DNA from: Patiria miniata | Taxonomy: Eukaryota > Echinodermata > Asteroidea > Valvatida > Asterinidae | Direction of reading: 5' to 3' | Assembly (NCBI RefSeq): GCF_015706575.1 | Contig: NW_024037057.1 | Location: 5,699,203-5,763,202 of the forward strand | Length of the DNA: 64,000 nucleotides | In this document: positions 11,969-25,310 of the stretch, one piece after another | Position numbering within the stretch: position 1 is the first letter of the stretch | How the letters are laid out: each line of letters begins with the position of its first letter | Notes under the pieces: generated by a model | What the model saw: only the letters and a program-made list of their open reading frames with translations | What the model was told of the DNA's origin: nothing | The model's database searches: none | Translations under genes and position numbers: made by a program

Positions 11969-13568
11969 AAAAAATGTACCGGGAGGCTCAACTTACCACT
12001 GGTATTTAGGATTAAAATTGGAAGCTGCTGGGGCCACGAAGCTCACAGTACGCAGCGATGTTCACATGTACAAATCAATGATGCAGCCTACTGTTATAAC
12101 ATCCACTCACACTTCAATTCTGTTGAGAGACGCTTTTATGATCTACAGGAAAAAATACAGAAGAAAAAATTACTTACATTGAAGTTCCCTGATACACACT
12201 CAGGCACCCCCTCCCTCCCGAAGAAAAACTGCTAGACTTCAACACTCTGGCTAGTATCTTGGCTAGTTAGAAAGCGACTATGATACAGTGTATGCTTGCA
12301 GATTTTGCTAGACAACACTGTGTTTTGCCCTCCAGATTCTGACCAATCAGGGGCGCCTTCTAGCGTGTCTACGGTAACGCGATGATGTTTGAGAAAAACA
12401 TTGCAGCTATTGACCAATCAACAGCTTTGGTCATTCTACTCTAAATGACGTCACAACTTCTAAACCCGGCTCTCATTGGCTGGCGTGCCGGGTCGCATAA
12501 AACTTTTGATGCACGGATATATCAGCGGTTTGTAGTGTGGTTCTGCACATGTAAACGTCTGATATCCTTGGCCAGGCTTTAGAAAAATCCTGGATCTTCT
12601 TTGTACACACAGTTTGTACTTAATTTTTTTTTTATAGTTCTTTGGAAAATATAGGCCTTCTATTATAAGGCAAATGTACTTTACCAAAATACACAAATAG
12701 TTTTGACAAAACTATTAACAACTGACACTTTAGAAACTTACACAAAACAGTATCGTCATTACCGAGCCCCCTACATGTACGTCAAAGTTTACGCAAAACG
12801 GTAATAAAGGGCAAAGTCACCACAAACATATCATTGACTTTTGATCTTGTCGCTCAAAAACAAACAAGTTTTTATTGGGTTCCGGGGGGGTTTTCATTGT
12901 TTATTCTAGGAGTATAAAGTAAAGTGTGATCTATTATGCGTCTCTGTTCAGTAGAATTTTAGGCTTATGTACATGACACACTCACACCGTGTCCCACCAG
13001 GGAGTGATTTTAGTCTGTTAGCACTGACGTATATTTTGTGTACACAGAGTAAAATGTGCCTGCACAAGATGGGGCGCAATTAAAGTTTTTATCAACATTC
13101 AGCAAATCAAACTTGCGGGCCGTGACCATTTAAGGAAATCGTGCGAGTGAACTGTGATCTTTTTTGGTGATAACAATATACTGCATGATAGGTGTACATG
13201 TACACCAGTACTACGAGAATCTTTGTAGTAACGCTACAATTTAAAGAGGGGTAGGGACTGGGTGGTGGAGGGGTGGGGTTTTGGCAACGTTTTGAAAGTT
13301 TTTTTGTTCTTATACTGCAGGAGAACAAAGTGAATGTCCACACAAGGTAGTGTGTTTTGTTATTTTTAGTGAGCCATTCTGGTCAAACGAAACAGAACTA
13401 GGCATCGAAATGAGGGTACGCGGATTATAAGGAAAGAGAATAAAATTCTCCTTACAATACTTTGTAAGTTTGTTGAACATCATCGGACATTTTGTTGACA
13501 CGTTATGGCTGTTTAAGATCGCCATTTATTGACATGTCAAAAAGGTAAAACACTGAGAAAAAGGCCTT
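11969..13568. other. Non-coding DNA
   Basis: No element or gene recognised; a G-rich run near 12890 and a pyrimidine/G-rich stretch near 13250. Confidence 0.4.
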
Positions 13569-14093
13569 TTAAAAGGGTACATCATTTGCTTTTGCTGTAA
13601 TTTTCAGAAATGGATGGAATTGGGGGGTTGGAAATATATAGCAAATATAGTTACACTGACTTTTTCAAGTTTTGGGTTCGAAAATGCTATAAAAACCAAG
13701 AAAAACAATCATTTTCCTGTAGTCTGGTTCCTTGACTCCATTTAACAAGAAACAGAGCAGTTTACATATATTGGGGAATTGTAAGGTCAGGGAACCAGTC
13801 TAGCTGGCTTGTACCCGTTCATATGTGTGTAATTGATTGCAAACAAGTGCGGTGGTCAACTGGGGCCAGTATTTGAAAAAAAAACAGTTTTTTCCAACGC
13901 TGATCGGCCGATCAGCGTTGGAAATTGATACTAAAATACCACTTTTCTTGAAAATGACAGTATACCAGGTGCCATGATTTTACAGGATGCTTTACAATGT
14001 ACACTGTCATTCACTAACAGTCCAGCAAGGTATTTCAAAATGATTTGGTAGTTTTATTTTTTGATGTTTGCAAATGTTGTTTTTTCCCTTTAA
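13569..14093 (+). mobile_element. K1 element, copy 3
   Basis: TTAA ends. Perfect 34-bp palindrome at 13891-13924, GCTGA/TCAGC variant. Confidence 0.92.
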
Positions 14094-14149
14094 GTCATGA
14101 ACGTTTTGTACATGTAATCATGAAAATGAAGGATGCCACTTGTTTTTCA

Positions 14150-14410
14150 TTAAAAGTGCACTTTTATTCTACGATTTTTATAAAATTTCCTTTAAAATAT
14201 GTGTAGTAAACACATCAATAAATCTGAAAATAAAAAAAAAATAAAAATCACGCCCATTCTGTTTTTCCTTAAAGGCACAAGTTTTTATTCCACGATTTTT
14301 ATAAAATTTCTTTTAAAAAAATTGTATAGTAAACACATCAAAGATTACATACATGTATCAATAAATCTGAAAATATAAAAAAAAATATAAAATAATCACA
14401 CCCATTCTGT
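14150..14410 (+). repeat. Imperfect tandem duplication (about 130 bp)
   Basis: Two copies of an AT-rich unit with CTACGATTTTTATAAAATTT and AGTAAACACATCA, each ending near CCCATTCTGTTTTT. Confidence 0.8.
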
Positions 14411-15927
14411 TTTTTGCAATTTTTGCAACAGCTTGTGCCCAACAGCCACGCCAGAACGCCTCAAGTTTAAACGGTACAACTTTTATTTTACAGCAATAAA
14501 AACAAGTAAGAGACTTCACTCATGCCATCACCCAGGCTTTTGCAATTTACACGACAGCTTAAACCGTTAAAGAGGCGGAAATTCTCTTGGACACCCTGTG
14601 GGATTGCCGCGGTTCACCTTCTCATTTCCTAATGGGATACCTGGCTTTCCTCAAGTAGGAAAAACAAAACAAACCAAAACAACCCGAAGAAACTAAGGCA
14701 GAGTTCTATTCAGTAGGACTCTAGTACTTAAGAGACCGTTTATTTAGTGCTGCAGTGGCACATATATATACCGGAAAAATAGTGGGGGCAGTTGACATTT
14801 TGCCATTTTTCTTTACAAACCGCCCCAGACTGGGGCTACTTTCTATCAGAAAAATGACGCTTCTAAAAATTCTTTGTGGTCCAACTCATGTGGGGATTTT
14901 GAAAATTTCACTCACATCAGCAAGAATCTAATACACAGCTTAGTACGGTACGTGGGTCAGGCGCTCTGTACCTGGGTAAAATGCAATCCTGGTCGGGACC
15001 AGGATTGAGAGGCTCTACTCAGGGTAGAAAGTCCAAAATCGAACAATGACGCTAAACGTGCAACCTGGTGTTAGCGTCAGCGGCGGCAGAACTAGGGAGC
15101 CAGGGGGGCCATTGCCCCCCCCCCCTCCCACTTGTTCCACGGGGAGGCATGGTCCCCCACTCTTGGTAGGCCCCACAAAAGCGCACTCTTGGAAAAGTTT
15201 GCCCCCCATTGATGAATGCATTATGAGTTTTAGCCTCCCCCCCCCCCCTCCCCGCCCCCAATTTTCAAAAGTGGTGGTGAATGGTACCGGATGCCTTGCC
15301 TAAATGTGTTCGATGGGACCCGCGGATACGTTGGACCTACCGGTATGTTAATGTCAACACGGGTAGGGAAGACAATGGTGTGAAATTTCATTTTGTTCAA
15401 TTTGTCAACCAACATTGACCAAAGAGGGATGGTTTTAATTAGCCTAGAACAAAAAAAAGAGCTCCCTAAAATGTGTATTGTATTCACTGTGCATCTCGGC
15501 AATACAAGTTTGAGACAGCTTGAAATACTCGTCACATGTTTAGTACATTAAGCGGTACACTGAAATCTACACTCAAGTGGAACTGCAAAATTGGGCCACA
15601 TTAGAGTGGTACATTCTCTGAGGAGTTGAAAGATGGGGATTTAAAAACGAGCTCTGGTACCGGTACATCTGTCTAATTGAAGTGGGGGGGTGGGGGTGAG
15701 AGGACACAGCCAGGCGGGAGCATCACCTTGGTGACAGGGGAGGGGGCATGATTGCAGTCTAAGGAGACAAAGGCACAAGGGGAACATGATGATGTCGTCA
15801 TCCGCTCATGAATTATGCATGATTTATGGTCTGGCTGTCCAGTCTTCAATGTGTACGTACTGTGTCGTATGTGAATTAATGTCTACCACATGTAAGAATG
15901 GTCTAGCAAAAAGATTTGACATATATA
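14411..15927. other. Non-coding DNA with C/G homopolymers
   Basis: Includes a 15080-15290 stretch with long C runs and GGGGGGCC-type words; no coding signal. Confidence 0.4.
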
Positions 15928-16934
15928 GGGGGAGATGGGGGTTAGTTGGAACACGGGGTTAGTTGAAACAATGAATTTTTCTTGATCATCTTAATTAAAT
16001 TTTATAAAATGTTGCCCTCAAGAGATGTCCCTTAGCAACAGTCATCTACCATATTGCCTGCAGCAACACTGCAACAATAGCGCTCAAGTGGGAAAGATAA
16101 GTTTGTTTTTTCACCTTTTGAGTAATTTTTTTAACATTCAAAAAATGTGTACTTTCTTAATGATGTTTATAGATAACAGTGACTAGTGTGGGGGTATTAT
16201 ATGCTCCAGTACTAAGCTACAAAATAAGGTTAAAAAGATATGTTATTGGAGCCCCTGTTTTGTAGAGTGAGCAAACAAATGTCACATGGGCCACTGGGGC
16301 TAGTTGGAACATTTTGATGGGGGCTAGTTGGAACATAATGAAGATAATTGAGGAAATATTCTGACTTGGCAAACAATTTTGAAAGCACATAGACAGGTCA
16401 CGTTGACCTTACCTCAATTTTATGCAAGCTTTTCATGTTATTTTTGGGGAGTTAAATTTCCCGTTTTGATGTTTTCTTTTTATGATCAGGCTTGTAGCTG
16501 ACTCTTGCCTCGCAATTTTCCTGTGTTTTTTTGTCTTGGTGCGGTTTGTGCCATTTCTTGCCAGTTTGTTAATTAAAAAAAATGTTAGGAGCATCACCAG
16601 TGCTTGGAACAATTATTTTACTTGAAACTCAAATATAAATGCAGTTTTTAAGTAATTGTAGTATACTTTCAGATTAACAGCACACCAAGTTCCAACTTAC
16701 CCCATACCATGTTCCAACTAACCCCATAGGAGGGGTTAGTTGGAACGCATGTCGAAGTTGTGATCAAGATGGATTTTTTAAATAACCATCAACAATTCTG
16801 AGAATTTTATATGCTACATTTGCAACACACATGTGTATGAATAAATTGGCATAGTTGTTGTTTCTTGAAGAAAACCTGTTTGTGTTATGGATAGGTTTTT
16901 GTGAAAATCGTTCCAACTAACCCCCGTCTCCCCC
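15928..16934. mobile_element. 1-kb element with repeated GTTAGTTGGAAC motif
   Basis: TIRs GGGGGAGA(T/C)GGGGGTTAGT, 25 bp with one mismatch, flanked by TATA on both sides. The motif GTTAGTTGGAAC and variants recur inside in both orientations (near 15951, 16307, 16321, 16690, 16713, 16735). No coding capacity. Confidence 0.75.
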
Positions 16935-17080
16935 TATAATACCATGAATACCTGTAAATTGTTTTGACAAGACACTGGACATTTTTGACACTGTGTGACT
17001 TTTTGGAGAGAGGGACAGTCGAATAGGTTCACGGGCATCTTTGAGTCTTTGTAAAATAAAACTGCAAGGCAGAGGTCCCA

Positions 17081-17437
17081 ATACAAGACCTCTAAAGACG
17101 CATCGTTGGAAATTTCCGTTAGTAGTTCCATTGTTTTATTCGGCGAAGCGGGCGCAGGCGTTGACACGACGCACACGCGGTTGCTACCGTATAACTCGTC
17201 GGTTCAGTGCGCGACATCGCGTAGCTGCAATCGGCTCATGAGAACGTGTCTCGGACGCTAAATTCCGGCCCAATTCAAATAAAAGGACTCAGCAACTTTT
17301 GATCTGAAATCGAGATCCTAGAATATTGTTTTCTTGGAAAATACAGCAGCTGAGCTGAAACTTCATCAGGTTAGCTGTTTTGGGCACTTTTGTTGCTTCA
17401 AACGAACATAATGTGCAAATTACAAATGATAGATGCT
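17081..17437 (+). mobile_element. K2 element fragment (right half)
   Basis: Matches the right half of the elements at 37600 and 58143: the GCGCGACATCGCGTAGCTGC block, then AACTTCATCAGGTTAG, ending near ACAAATGATAGA. The TTAA end is decayed. Confidence 0.75.
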
Positions 17438-17854
17438 ACAAAATGTAACTTTAAACATGTACACGTGTAACTGTCACATTCTTGGCAAATTTGTTGGGAA
17501 TATTCTATATCAAACTCAGTTGGTGTACAAAGCATGTGTTGTGTTTCCAGACTGAATTAACATAATGTAGAACGTACATCATGATGTATGTAAATAGTCA
17601 TTGTTTGTCTCTCAGGAGAATGACACACATCCCTATGGTCTAGGCACGTGCTCGGCTTCCCACACTAAGACGTGTACAGGAGATATACAGACATGTGACA
17701 AGCATTGGTGATGGGCTGGCTGCATGACTCATGGTCCATGGTGATTTCTTTAAATTAATGTGTAAAAAAAAGCTCAGCTGTAGCGACCACAACAACAAAT
17801 TTGTACAAATTTGGCCAACTGTCATTTTACATTTTTCTTTTTACCGAAGAACAA

Positions 17855-18385
17855 ATGCTGTTGGATTGAGCAGTAAACCTCTTGTACTTTGAAATCTGCT
17901 GGATTCAGCAGGCAACTGAAAACACTCAGGGTCAGATTCCGTTGGGTGCTTATTTATTTATTTATTTATTTCATTTTCCCGGATATTACAAACAGTGAAC
18001 TACAGACAAAACAATTACACATGTACAAATAACACTGAGTAGTAAACATAACAGAAAACATAACAGAAAACAACACCCAAAAAGCTCCCGCAGGATTACC
18101 CAAAAGAAACAAGTTTCTGTCGAGAGGCTCTCCAAACTGATTGGATAACAGTGATTAATACACGCCAAGTTGTAAATAACGCCAAGTTGGACTCCGTTAA
18201 ATCCAGCAGCAAACAGAAAAATGTTGGATTCTGTTGGATTGAGCATATGTTTGCCGGTCATTTTATAGTTTCAGGCCCCCAGCAACTTGGCAAGTTGGTT
18301 TTGTGTGGGACTGTGTTGGATTGAGCAGGAAACTCATTCATGTAACTGTCAGATTCTGTTTGATTTAGCGGGGTAGTCCCGGGGA
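17855..18385. repeat. GTTGGATTGAGCA repeat region
   Basis: Several GTTGGATT(G/C)AGCA words at 17858-17945 and 18190-18385, the same motif as element B, around a (TTTA)n run at 17949-17972. Confidence 0.6.
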
Positions 18386-18489
18386 ACAACTACCTTAGGG
18401 TTTTAATTAAAGATCAGACATTTTATGACAAGGACATTTTGGAATTCATTCACAACAGAATCATGGCTCCCATATGGAATCAAAACTGA

Positions 18490-18818
18490 TTAACCCTAAC
18501 CCCTTGGGCTCTTTTACTAGAAAGTATCCTGAATCTGCCAAAATCCATCAATTTTGCCATGCAAAAAATGTTGGTGGCCAGTGAGTCCATCAGAATCCAC
18601 CAGTTAGGCGGGAGTAAACCTGTTGAGATCCTGAATCCGCCAAAGTCCCCCAATAGCTCAATATTTAGAGGTATCCTGAATCCTTCCAAATCCTAGCCTT
18701 ACAATCCTGAATCCATCAAAATCCCCCAGTTTGTGCTATATGGAGGTATCCTGAATCCGCCAAAAGCCCCCGAAACAGGGGTGTGGATTTTGATGGATTC
18801 AGGGTATGTTAGGGTTAA
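18490..18818. repeat. TTAACCC-bounded element E
   Basis: Begins TTAACCCTAACCCC, ends GTTAGGGTTAA; the interior repeats ATCCTGAATCCGCCAAAATC with drift. Confidence 0.6.
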
Positions 18819-18857
18819 AAAAAAAACATGTTGGGAGTCGACAAATCCGCCTATAAT

Positions 18858-19378
18858 TTAAAGAGAAGATACAACATTTGCAAACATCAAAGTACGGAAT
18901 GATCAAATTATCAGTATCCTACCTTACTCAATAGTTAAAGAATGACAGTCTAAAGCATCCTTTAAAACCGTGGCTCCTGTCATTTTCAAGAAAAAAAATA
19001 TTTTTCCAACACTGGTCGGCCGACCAGCATTAGAGAAAACTGGCTTTTTTCAAAAACTGTTCATACTTTTTCATATTTAGTTATTCTGACTTTTCTTTGC
19101 AATTGATTATACACACCTGTGAAGGGGTTCAAGCTTGCCAGACTTAAATTCCCTGACCTTACAATTCCCCAAAGTGTATTAATTGCTCGGTTTCATCTTA
19201 AGTGGGGTCAGGGAGCCAGTCTACAAGAACATGATTGGTTTTCTTGGTTTTTCCAGCATCTACAAGCCCAAAACATGAATTAAGTCAGTTCAACAATATT
19301 TGCTATAACATACTAATCCTCCAAATCCATTTATTTCTGAAAATTGCTGCAAAAGCAAATGTTGTACATTCCCTTTAA
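18858..19378 (-). mobile_element. K1 element, copy 4
   Basis: Inverted copy, TTAA ends. The central palindrome near 19007-19034 is partly decayed in its outer bases but intact in the inner CTGGTCGGCCGACCAG. Confidence 0.88.
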
Positions 19379-19755
19379 GTCATACACTTGTGCAAAAATA
19401 AAAAAGTCAACAGTAAAGTGAAACTTGCATAAAAAAATTACATTGCATGAATGCATTGGCCCTTATAATGAAATTCAAACACACTACTGGTTTATGTACT
19501 GGTAGATCAGTTTCTCGGTACCGTACACATAAAAAGCGCTGGTCGGAACACGTACATTTATGGCAGTCTAGTCTAGTTTGATTTACATTCTCATCAGGAT
19601 ATTTGATCTCGGGTGAAGGCCGCAGAAGGCTGGTGTCATTAAACTTGATGAGTCATCTTTGGTAATTTGCCACTGTTACCAAAAAAAAACCCAACCAAAT
19701 GAGACTGAAAGGAATGGGGTATCGTAATACAGGCGTGCTGAATAAAACATGATTT

Positions 19756-21231
19756 GGGCAATTCCACGGTTACTCACGTTACATTTTTGATGTACTTTTG
19801 AGTTTCCTTGGGCTGTAATTACCTAATACTGAAAAGGTTTAATACATTGTAGCTGTTATTCCTAGACCTAGACCTTAAGCACCAAAGATGACATCCAGAA
19901 AAATGTGTTATGTACACGGTATGATGAACAAGATGCAAAAACTCGGTTACTATTCACGTTACGAAAATGTAATGTGAGTAACTGAGTTTGTGCGTCTTGT
20001 TTATCATACATAACACATTTTTCTGGATGTCATCTTTGGTGCTTAGGTACCGGTAGGTCTAGGTCTACTCTATAGGCCTTTTCACACTATCTCCGTTTCG
20101 AACCGTGTTGAAACCTACCCGGATCCAACCCGGTTCAGCCCGAGTATTTTTCGACACGGATCGGAGAGACGCGACGTTCACACTGTCCTTTACGGGAACG
20201 GCCGCTACGTGAACCGTGTAACGTTCAATCCGGCTACAGCCCACGTGTATTCACACTACAAATTCTCGACACTGATCGCATTCGGCACAGGGCGCTGCGA
20301 TGATTTTCTCAATCCCATAATGCATTGCGACGCACGCGGCTGCTGCGCGCACGAGGCTTACGGACAGGCCGGTGTTCAGCGTGAATTTACTACTCTGTGA
20401 AATACGGACTCATTGGTAGTATTGCGCATGCCTATTAGGAGAAGGACCTGTCACGTGAAAGGGTTTGGCCAATAATAAGAGAGTAAAGGAATCCGATTTG
20501 GGAGTCCGATTTTTGTACGACACCAGCGCAGCTGTGTGCAATATTTCCAAAATGGCTCCGGTCATTTCGTTAGACGATTCGTTCTATTTAACATTAGAAA
20601 TGTACTTTTTTGGGGGTACATTTTGCAGACCTAATACAAGCCCAGACTCGGTAAAGGATGCTCCATACACCGATACATTATTGGATGATAATTAGGGAGC
20701 AATTGTTTCGTGATCGGTGTTGTGACGGCGATAGTGGTGGAGGGAAATATTATGCACGGCGTGTCGGATTTTCGTTAAAATGTCGGCCTCAACTCAACAC
20801 GGATCGGCCGTGAGTGACTCAACCCCGGGCGGTTCACACTGTCATTTTCGACACGGTTCAGGCCGAAAAATGCAATTTCGATCCGGGTTGAGATTTTCAA
20901 CCCTGGTCCCTCCCAGGGTTGATTTCGATCCGGCTAGAGCACGCTACCCGGGTCGGAACCGGGTTGAAATTTTAGAAGTGGGAAAAGGGTTGAAAAAAAT
21001 CTCGGGGTTGGAACCGGTTCCAACGTGGAGATTTTGGACAGTGTGAAAAGGCCTTTACATTACACATTTTTCTGGATGTCATCTTTGGTGCTTACGTAGG
21101 TAGGTCTAGGTCTACTCTATCTACCATGGCATGCGTGGGGATAACAGTTATCCTTTTCAGTAAGGTAATTACAGCCCAAGGAAACTCAAAAGTACATCCA
21201 AGATGTAACATGAGTAACCGTGGGATTGCCC
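19756..21231. mobile_element. Fold-back element with GGGCAAT ends
   Basis: Inverted arms of about 175 bp starting GGGCAAT(T/C)CCACGGTTAC, flanked by ATTT on both sides. A further inverted copy of the arm's inner part lies at about 19930-20070. It shares GGGCAAT ends with the 9204 element. The element at 20074-21054 is nested inside. Confidence 0.75.
20074..21054. mobile_element. Nested CpG-rich inverted-repeat element
   Basis: Ends AGGCCTTTTCACACT and its complement. The interior is far richer in CpG than its surroundings, with many AACCCGG/CCGGGTT words. No conserved protein recognised; no clean target duplication. Confidence 0.65.
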
Positions 21232-21785
21232 ATTTGCATTATGGCCAGTATAAACTATAATTTCAGTAAATTGTACAAGTATCCTTGCACTGTACAATTG
21301 TATACGTACACGTGTGTACATACCATGCACACATTATTGCAGTGTGAACTTGGGGGTGCAACCTACACGTACTGTGCGGTAGATAACCACTTAAAAAACC
21401 CAACTCGCATGAAAATAAAAGTCTGTAACATAATAGGCCTACAGGAATGGCAAATATAAATTTGCATACAAATACAAAGTACAGTACATGGTACTTTGTC
21501 CGCATGATAAAGGACTATGTGCAATGTAAACTTTGAGGGTACACCAATGTACACGTGTAGACAAACATTGTAAGCAGCCATATTGTATACAAACTACATT
21601 GTATAAAAGCACATTATAAACCCTCCAAGGTACGTACATGTACCGACCGGTACAGTAATATTGCTTCGTGACATGTGTGTGTTTTACCTTCGAACAAACT
21701 TGAATCTTCAATGCTGGTCTACTCAGGGGTGTGAGTGACCACTGATAAAACTAGCTGAAAACAGCTGAAGAAAAGGTGTAAAATG

Positions 21786-22307
21786 TTAAAGGGAAAATAC
21801 AACATTTGCAAACATCGAAAAATAAAATTACCAAGTTTTTACGAAATACCTTAATAGGATGTTGGTAAATGACAGTCTAAAGCATCCTGTAAAATTATGG
21901 CACCTGGTATACTGTCATTTTCAAGAAAAGTGGTATTTTTGTATCAATTTCCAACGCTGATCGGCCGATCAGCGTTGGAAACAACTGGCTTTTTTTCAAA
22001 TACTGGCCCCAATTGACCATTGCACTTGTTTGCAATCGATTACAAATCTATGAACGGGTACGAGCCAGCTAGACTGGTTCCCTGACCTTACAATTCCCCA
22101 ATGTATGTAAACTGCTCTGTTTCTTCTTATATGGAGTCAGGGAACCAGACTACAGGAAAATGATCGTTTTTCTTGGTTTTTATAGCATTTTCGAACCCAA
22201 AACCTCCAAAAAGTCAGTGTAACTATATTTGCTTTATATTTCCCACCCCCCAATTCCATCCATTTCTGAAAATTACAGCAAAAGCAAATGATGTATATTC
22301 CCTTTAA
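21786..22307 (-). mobile_element. K1 element, copy 5
   Basis: Inverted copy, TTAA ends. Perfect 34-bp palindrome at 21948-21981, GCTGA/TCAGC variant. Confidence 0.92.
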
Positions 22308-22481
22308 GCTGAACTTTGAAATCTCCTATACTTTTGTACACAGCAAGTGAGGGAAAAAAGCTGAAATCCAAAAAAAAAAGGAGAAGCTGAAATCAGCTTT
22401 AAAGCTGAGTTTTTACACCCCTGTCTACTGTTCAGACCCAAAACCAAAACAAGAAGCAATGGAAAACTAGGCACAGGTCTA

Positions 22482-23140
22482 CAGGGTGTTTCAAAAAAAA
22501 GGAAACCCAACTTCAAAGAATGAGTATGGACAGACGATATGTTTACTGGCTATAAAACTTGTATCATCTAAAAGCGTAATCTCTATGCTTTTCAATGATA
22601 CCGTGTTTAGGTTTTCTGAGTCATGCATCACTGAGCAACATTGTCTTGAAAACTGGATGCAAAAATGCAGTTGGTTCACTTTCATAAAAAAAAACACTGG
22701 ACACGGTGTGCCTATTGTCATGATTGTTACGGAAATGTCTGTGAAATGGCTTGAATGTTAATCCTCGGAAAAATGGCCCATTGTTTTGAACGTGGCTTGG
22801 TCAAAACGAGAAATTCATGACAAACAATCAAATCCAATTTTGAAACCAACCCGACTTGTTTTTTGTTTCTTTTTATGCACTCGTGTCTTCTTCTTGAGCA
22901 CAATTATCATGCGCACCGTGCCTATTGTGTTTGACATGAAAGTGAACCAACTGCAATTTTGCATCGAAATCGCATGACAATGGCGCTCAGTGATGCATGT
23001 CCCTGGAAATGTAAACAAGGTATCATTGAAAAGCATAGAGATTACGCTTTCAGATGATACCAGTTTTATAGCCAGTAAACATTTAGTCTGTCCATACTGG
23101 TTCTTCAAAGTTGGGTTTCCTTTTTTATTGAAACACCCTG
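22482..23140. mobile_element. mariner-like fold-back MITE 2
   Basis: TIRs begin CAGGGTGTTTCAA, arms about 210 bp, TA duplicated on both sides. No transposase. Confidence 0.85.
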
Positions 23141-25072
23141 TACAATGTAGAGTTACACGTGCATATCTTTCCAACATGTCCAATAACAGAAAATCCATGG
23201 ACAGATTTAGCACAAAAATTCAGCTTTGCTAGAAACAAGCCACACACTCTTTAAAACAAGACTCGTTAATTTCAGTAAGGCTCACATTCACAATTATATG
23301 GCTAGCTTTGTCGCACAAACTGTTGGGGAAAAAAAGCAGTGTGTTGGGACAAGACAGTTTGTTCTTCAATTTTTCAGTTGACGTCAACTACATGTAAATT
23401 AAATTAGGTTTTGACTGAAGAAGCAAATTAAAGGTAATGACAGATGTTAAGACTGACATTTTGACAACAGGAAACAATTGGCGCTAGATATTATCCTGTT
23501 AAGGGGGAAGTTATCGATTAACCATGACTCCCTCGGATCAAACGCTCAAATAAAGTGAGAAGAACTTTTTTTTTTCATTTTCAAAAACCTGAGGGCTTAC
23601 TTGTACGGAGCCTGTTCTACAAACTCACAGGGCAAGTGGACAAATTTTGCCAGTTGTTGTTCCGAAAAAAGCTGAACATTATTGGTGATTTTATGGAAAT
23701 TGAGTTCATATTGTAACTTGTCAACTGAATGGTTCTTGGACTTTACTTCCCTTAACAAAATAATTTAAAAAACCAATCCTCCAAAGCCAAGAATCAGCAA
23801 GAAAATGAAATCTAAAAAATGTACAATGTAGGAATTGATTTAAAACAATACAAAATAAGAAAATATATTTTGGGAACTTTAAAAACAAAATTCTCACCAA
23901 AATTTAAAACCTGCCCCTTTTGCACTTGGTCTGTAACTTCTAAGCACTTTTTGTGGCTTTGGTAATTTTAAAAACCACTTGTAGATTTGCAATCCCGGAA
24001 GGCCAAAAATGGCAAAAAAATAATACTTACTGCCTCTGGTTACCCTACCCTATTTTGACAGCCCCTACCCTGCATAGGATTAGGACACCTCCATATGATC
24101 ATACACACACAAAAATTACCCCCCCCCCAAAAAAAAAAAAAAAATTCCTTACCTATCTACCCTATTTTCGGAAAGATTTCCATATATACGAAGCTCACTC
24201 AACACCCTGTGTACAAACCCTATGATGAGATTGGACTGAAAAATTGTAAGTGTTTTCTAAGAAAATGCTTGTATTTTCTCACTGCTCAAATTGACTTTGA
24301 TGACATGAAATTGCTATCTGGGGGCTTGTTAGTCAATACAGAGGAAAATTAGTGAACTTCGTATAAACATGTATATGGAAATCTTTCCCTATTTTCAAAT
24401 GCCATGTAATCGAAATTTGTTTGCCTAACTACAGCCTTTGAAAAAATGTGTTACATGTTCCGTACAATTAGCCAACGTTTTGATATCCATGCTGTACATA
24501 ATCACGGAACAGAGTTTGGTGCAAAGGAGACACAATGCAATGGACCTGCCAAAATACTGGGGGCTCTGTGATCACAGGAACAATCAATCTGTCATGAAGA
24601 CAATGCCCGTCTCCTTTCATTAATTAATTAATTACCAACGATCTCTGTTTCCTCTGGACTTTCAAAGGCAATCAGTGTACTATGAGTGATAAGACAGCTT
24701 GTAATAGAATGACTCACCGGCTACATAAAGTCCATGAACTTTTTCATCGTTGTCATCCTTAACAACTGGCTATGATTAAACCCAACGCACAGGCACCGTG
24801 TCTGTCATATTTGTATCCAATAAAACATTTAATCGTTTTTCAGGGACACATTCATCTGTGGATGTTGAGTCATCAAACAGGAATATTTAAGCTAACAAAA
24901 GAGTTCATATTTTCCCATTTTTTGCCGACAATCAAAAAGTGTAGAATAATTCAAGAGCCATTTCAAATTTATGTGTACAAGCGTGGAGTACATTGTAGCA
25001 CCAGTTGCCGTTTCACAGTACTGCTCTCTGAATAACTGCTTGGCAGAATGTACTGCACCCTTGGGCATGATC
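23141..25072. other. AT-rich non-coding DNA
   Basis: Nothing recognised beyond a C/A homopolymer run near 24120. Confidence 0.4.
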
Positions 25073-25310
25073 TGGGCCCAATTTCACGGCGCTGCTAAAC
25101 ACAAAAATTTGCTTAGCACAAAGAAAAGTCTGGATTACAAAAGCAGGTTACCAGCCAAAACTCCATGTGATTTTCATGCTAAGCAAACAACAGCTGAATA
25201 CTAATCACGAGCAATCACGTGGGGTTTTGGCTGGCAACCTGCTTTTATAAGCCAGACTTTTTTTGTGCTAAGCACATTTTTGTGCTTAGCAGTGCCGTGA
25301 AATTTGCCCC
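25073..25310. mobile_element. MITE with GTGAAATT ends
   Basis: Inverted ends contain CAATTTCACGGCGCTGCTAA and AAATTTCACGGCACTGCTAA, with inner arms repeating TGCTTAGCACAAA. No clear target duplication. Confidence 0.7.

Noticed and set aside
11949..12235. Small genes next to the 34-bp satellite
   Set aside because: Open frames start inside the satellite and show no domain or splice context.
20465..20695. 76-codon open frame starting MANNKRVKES
   Set aside because: Lies within a nested inverted-repeat element; no recognisable family.
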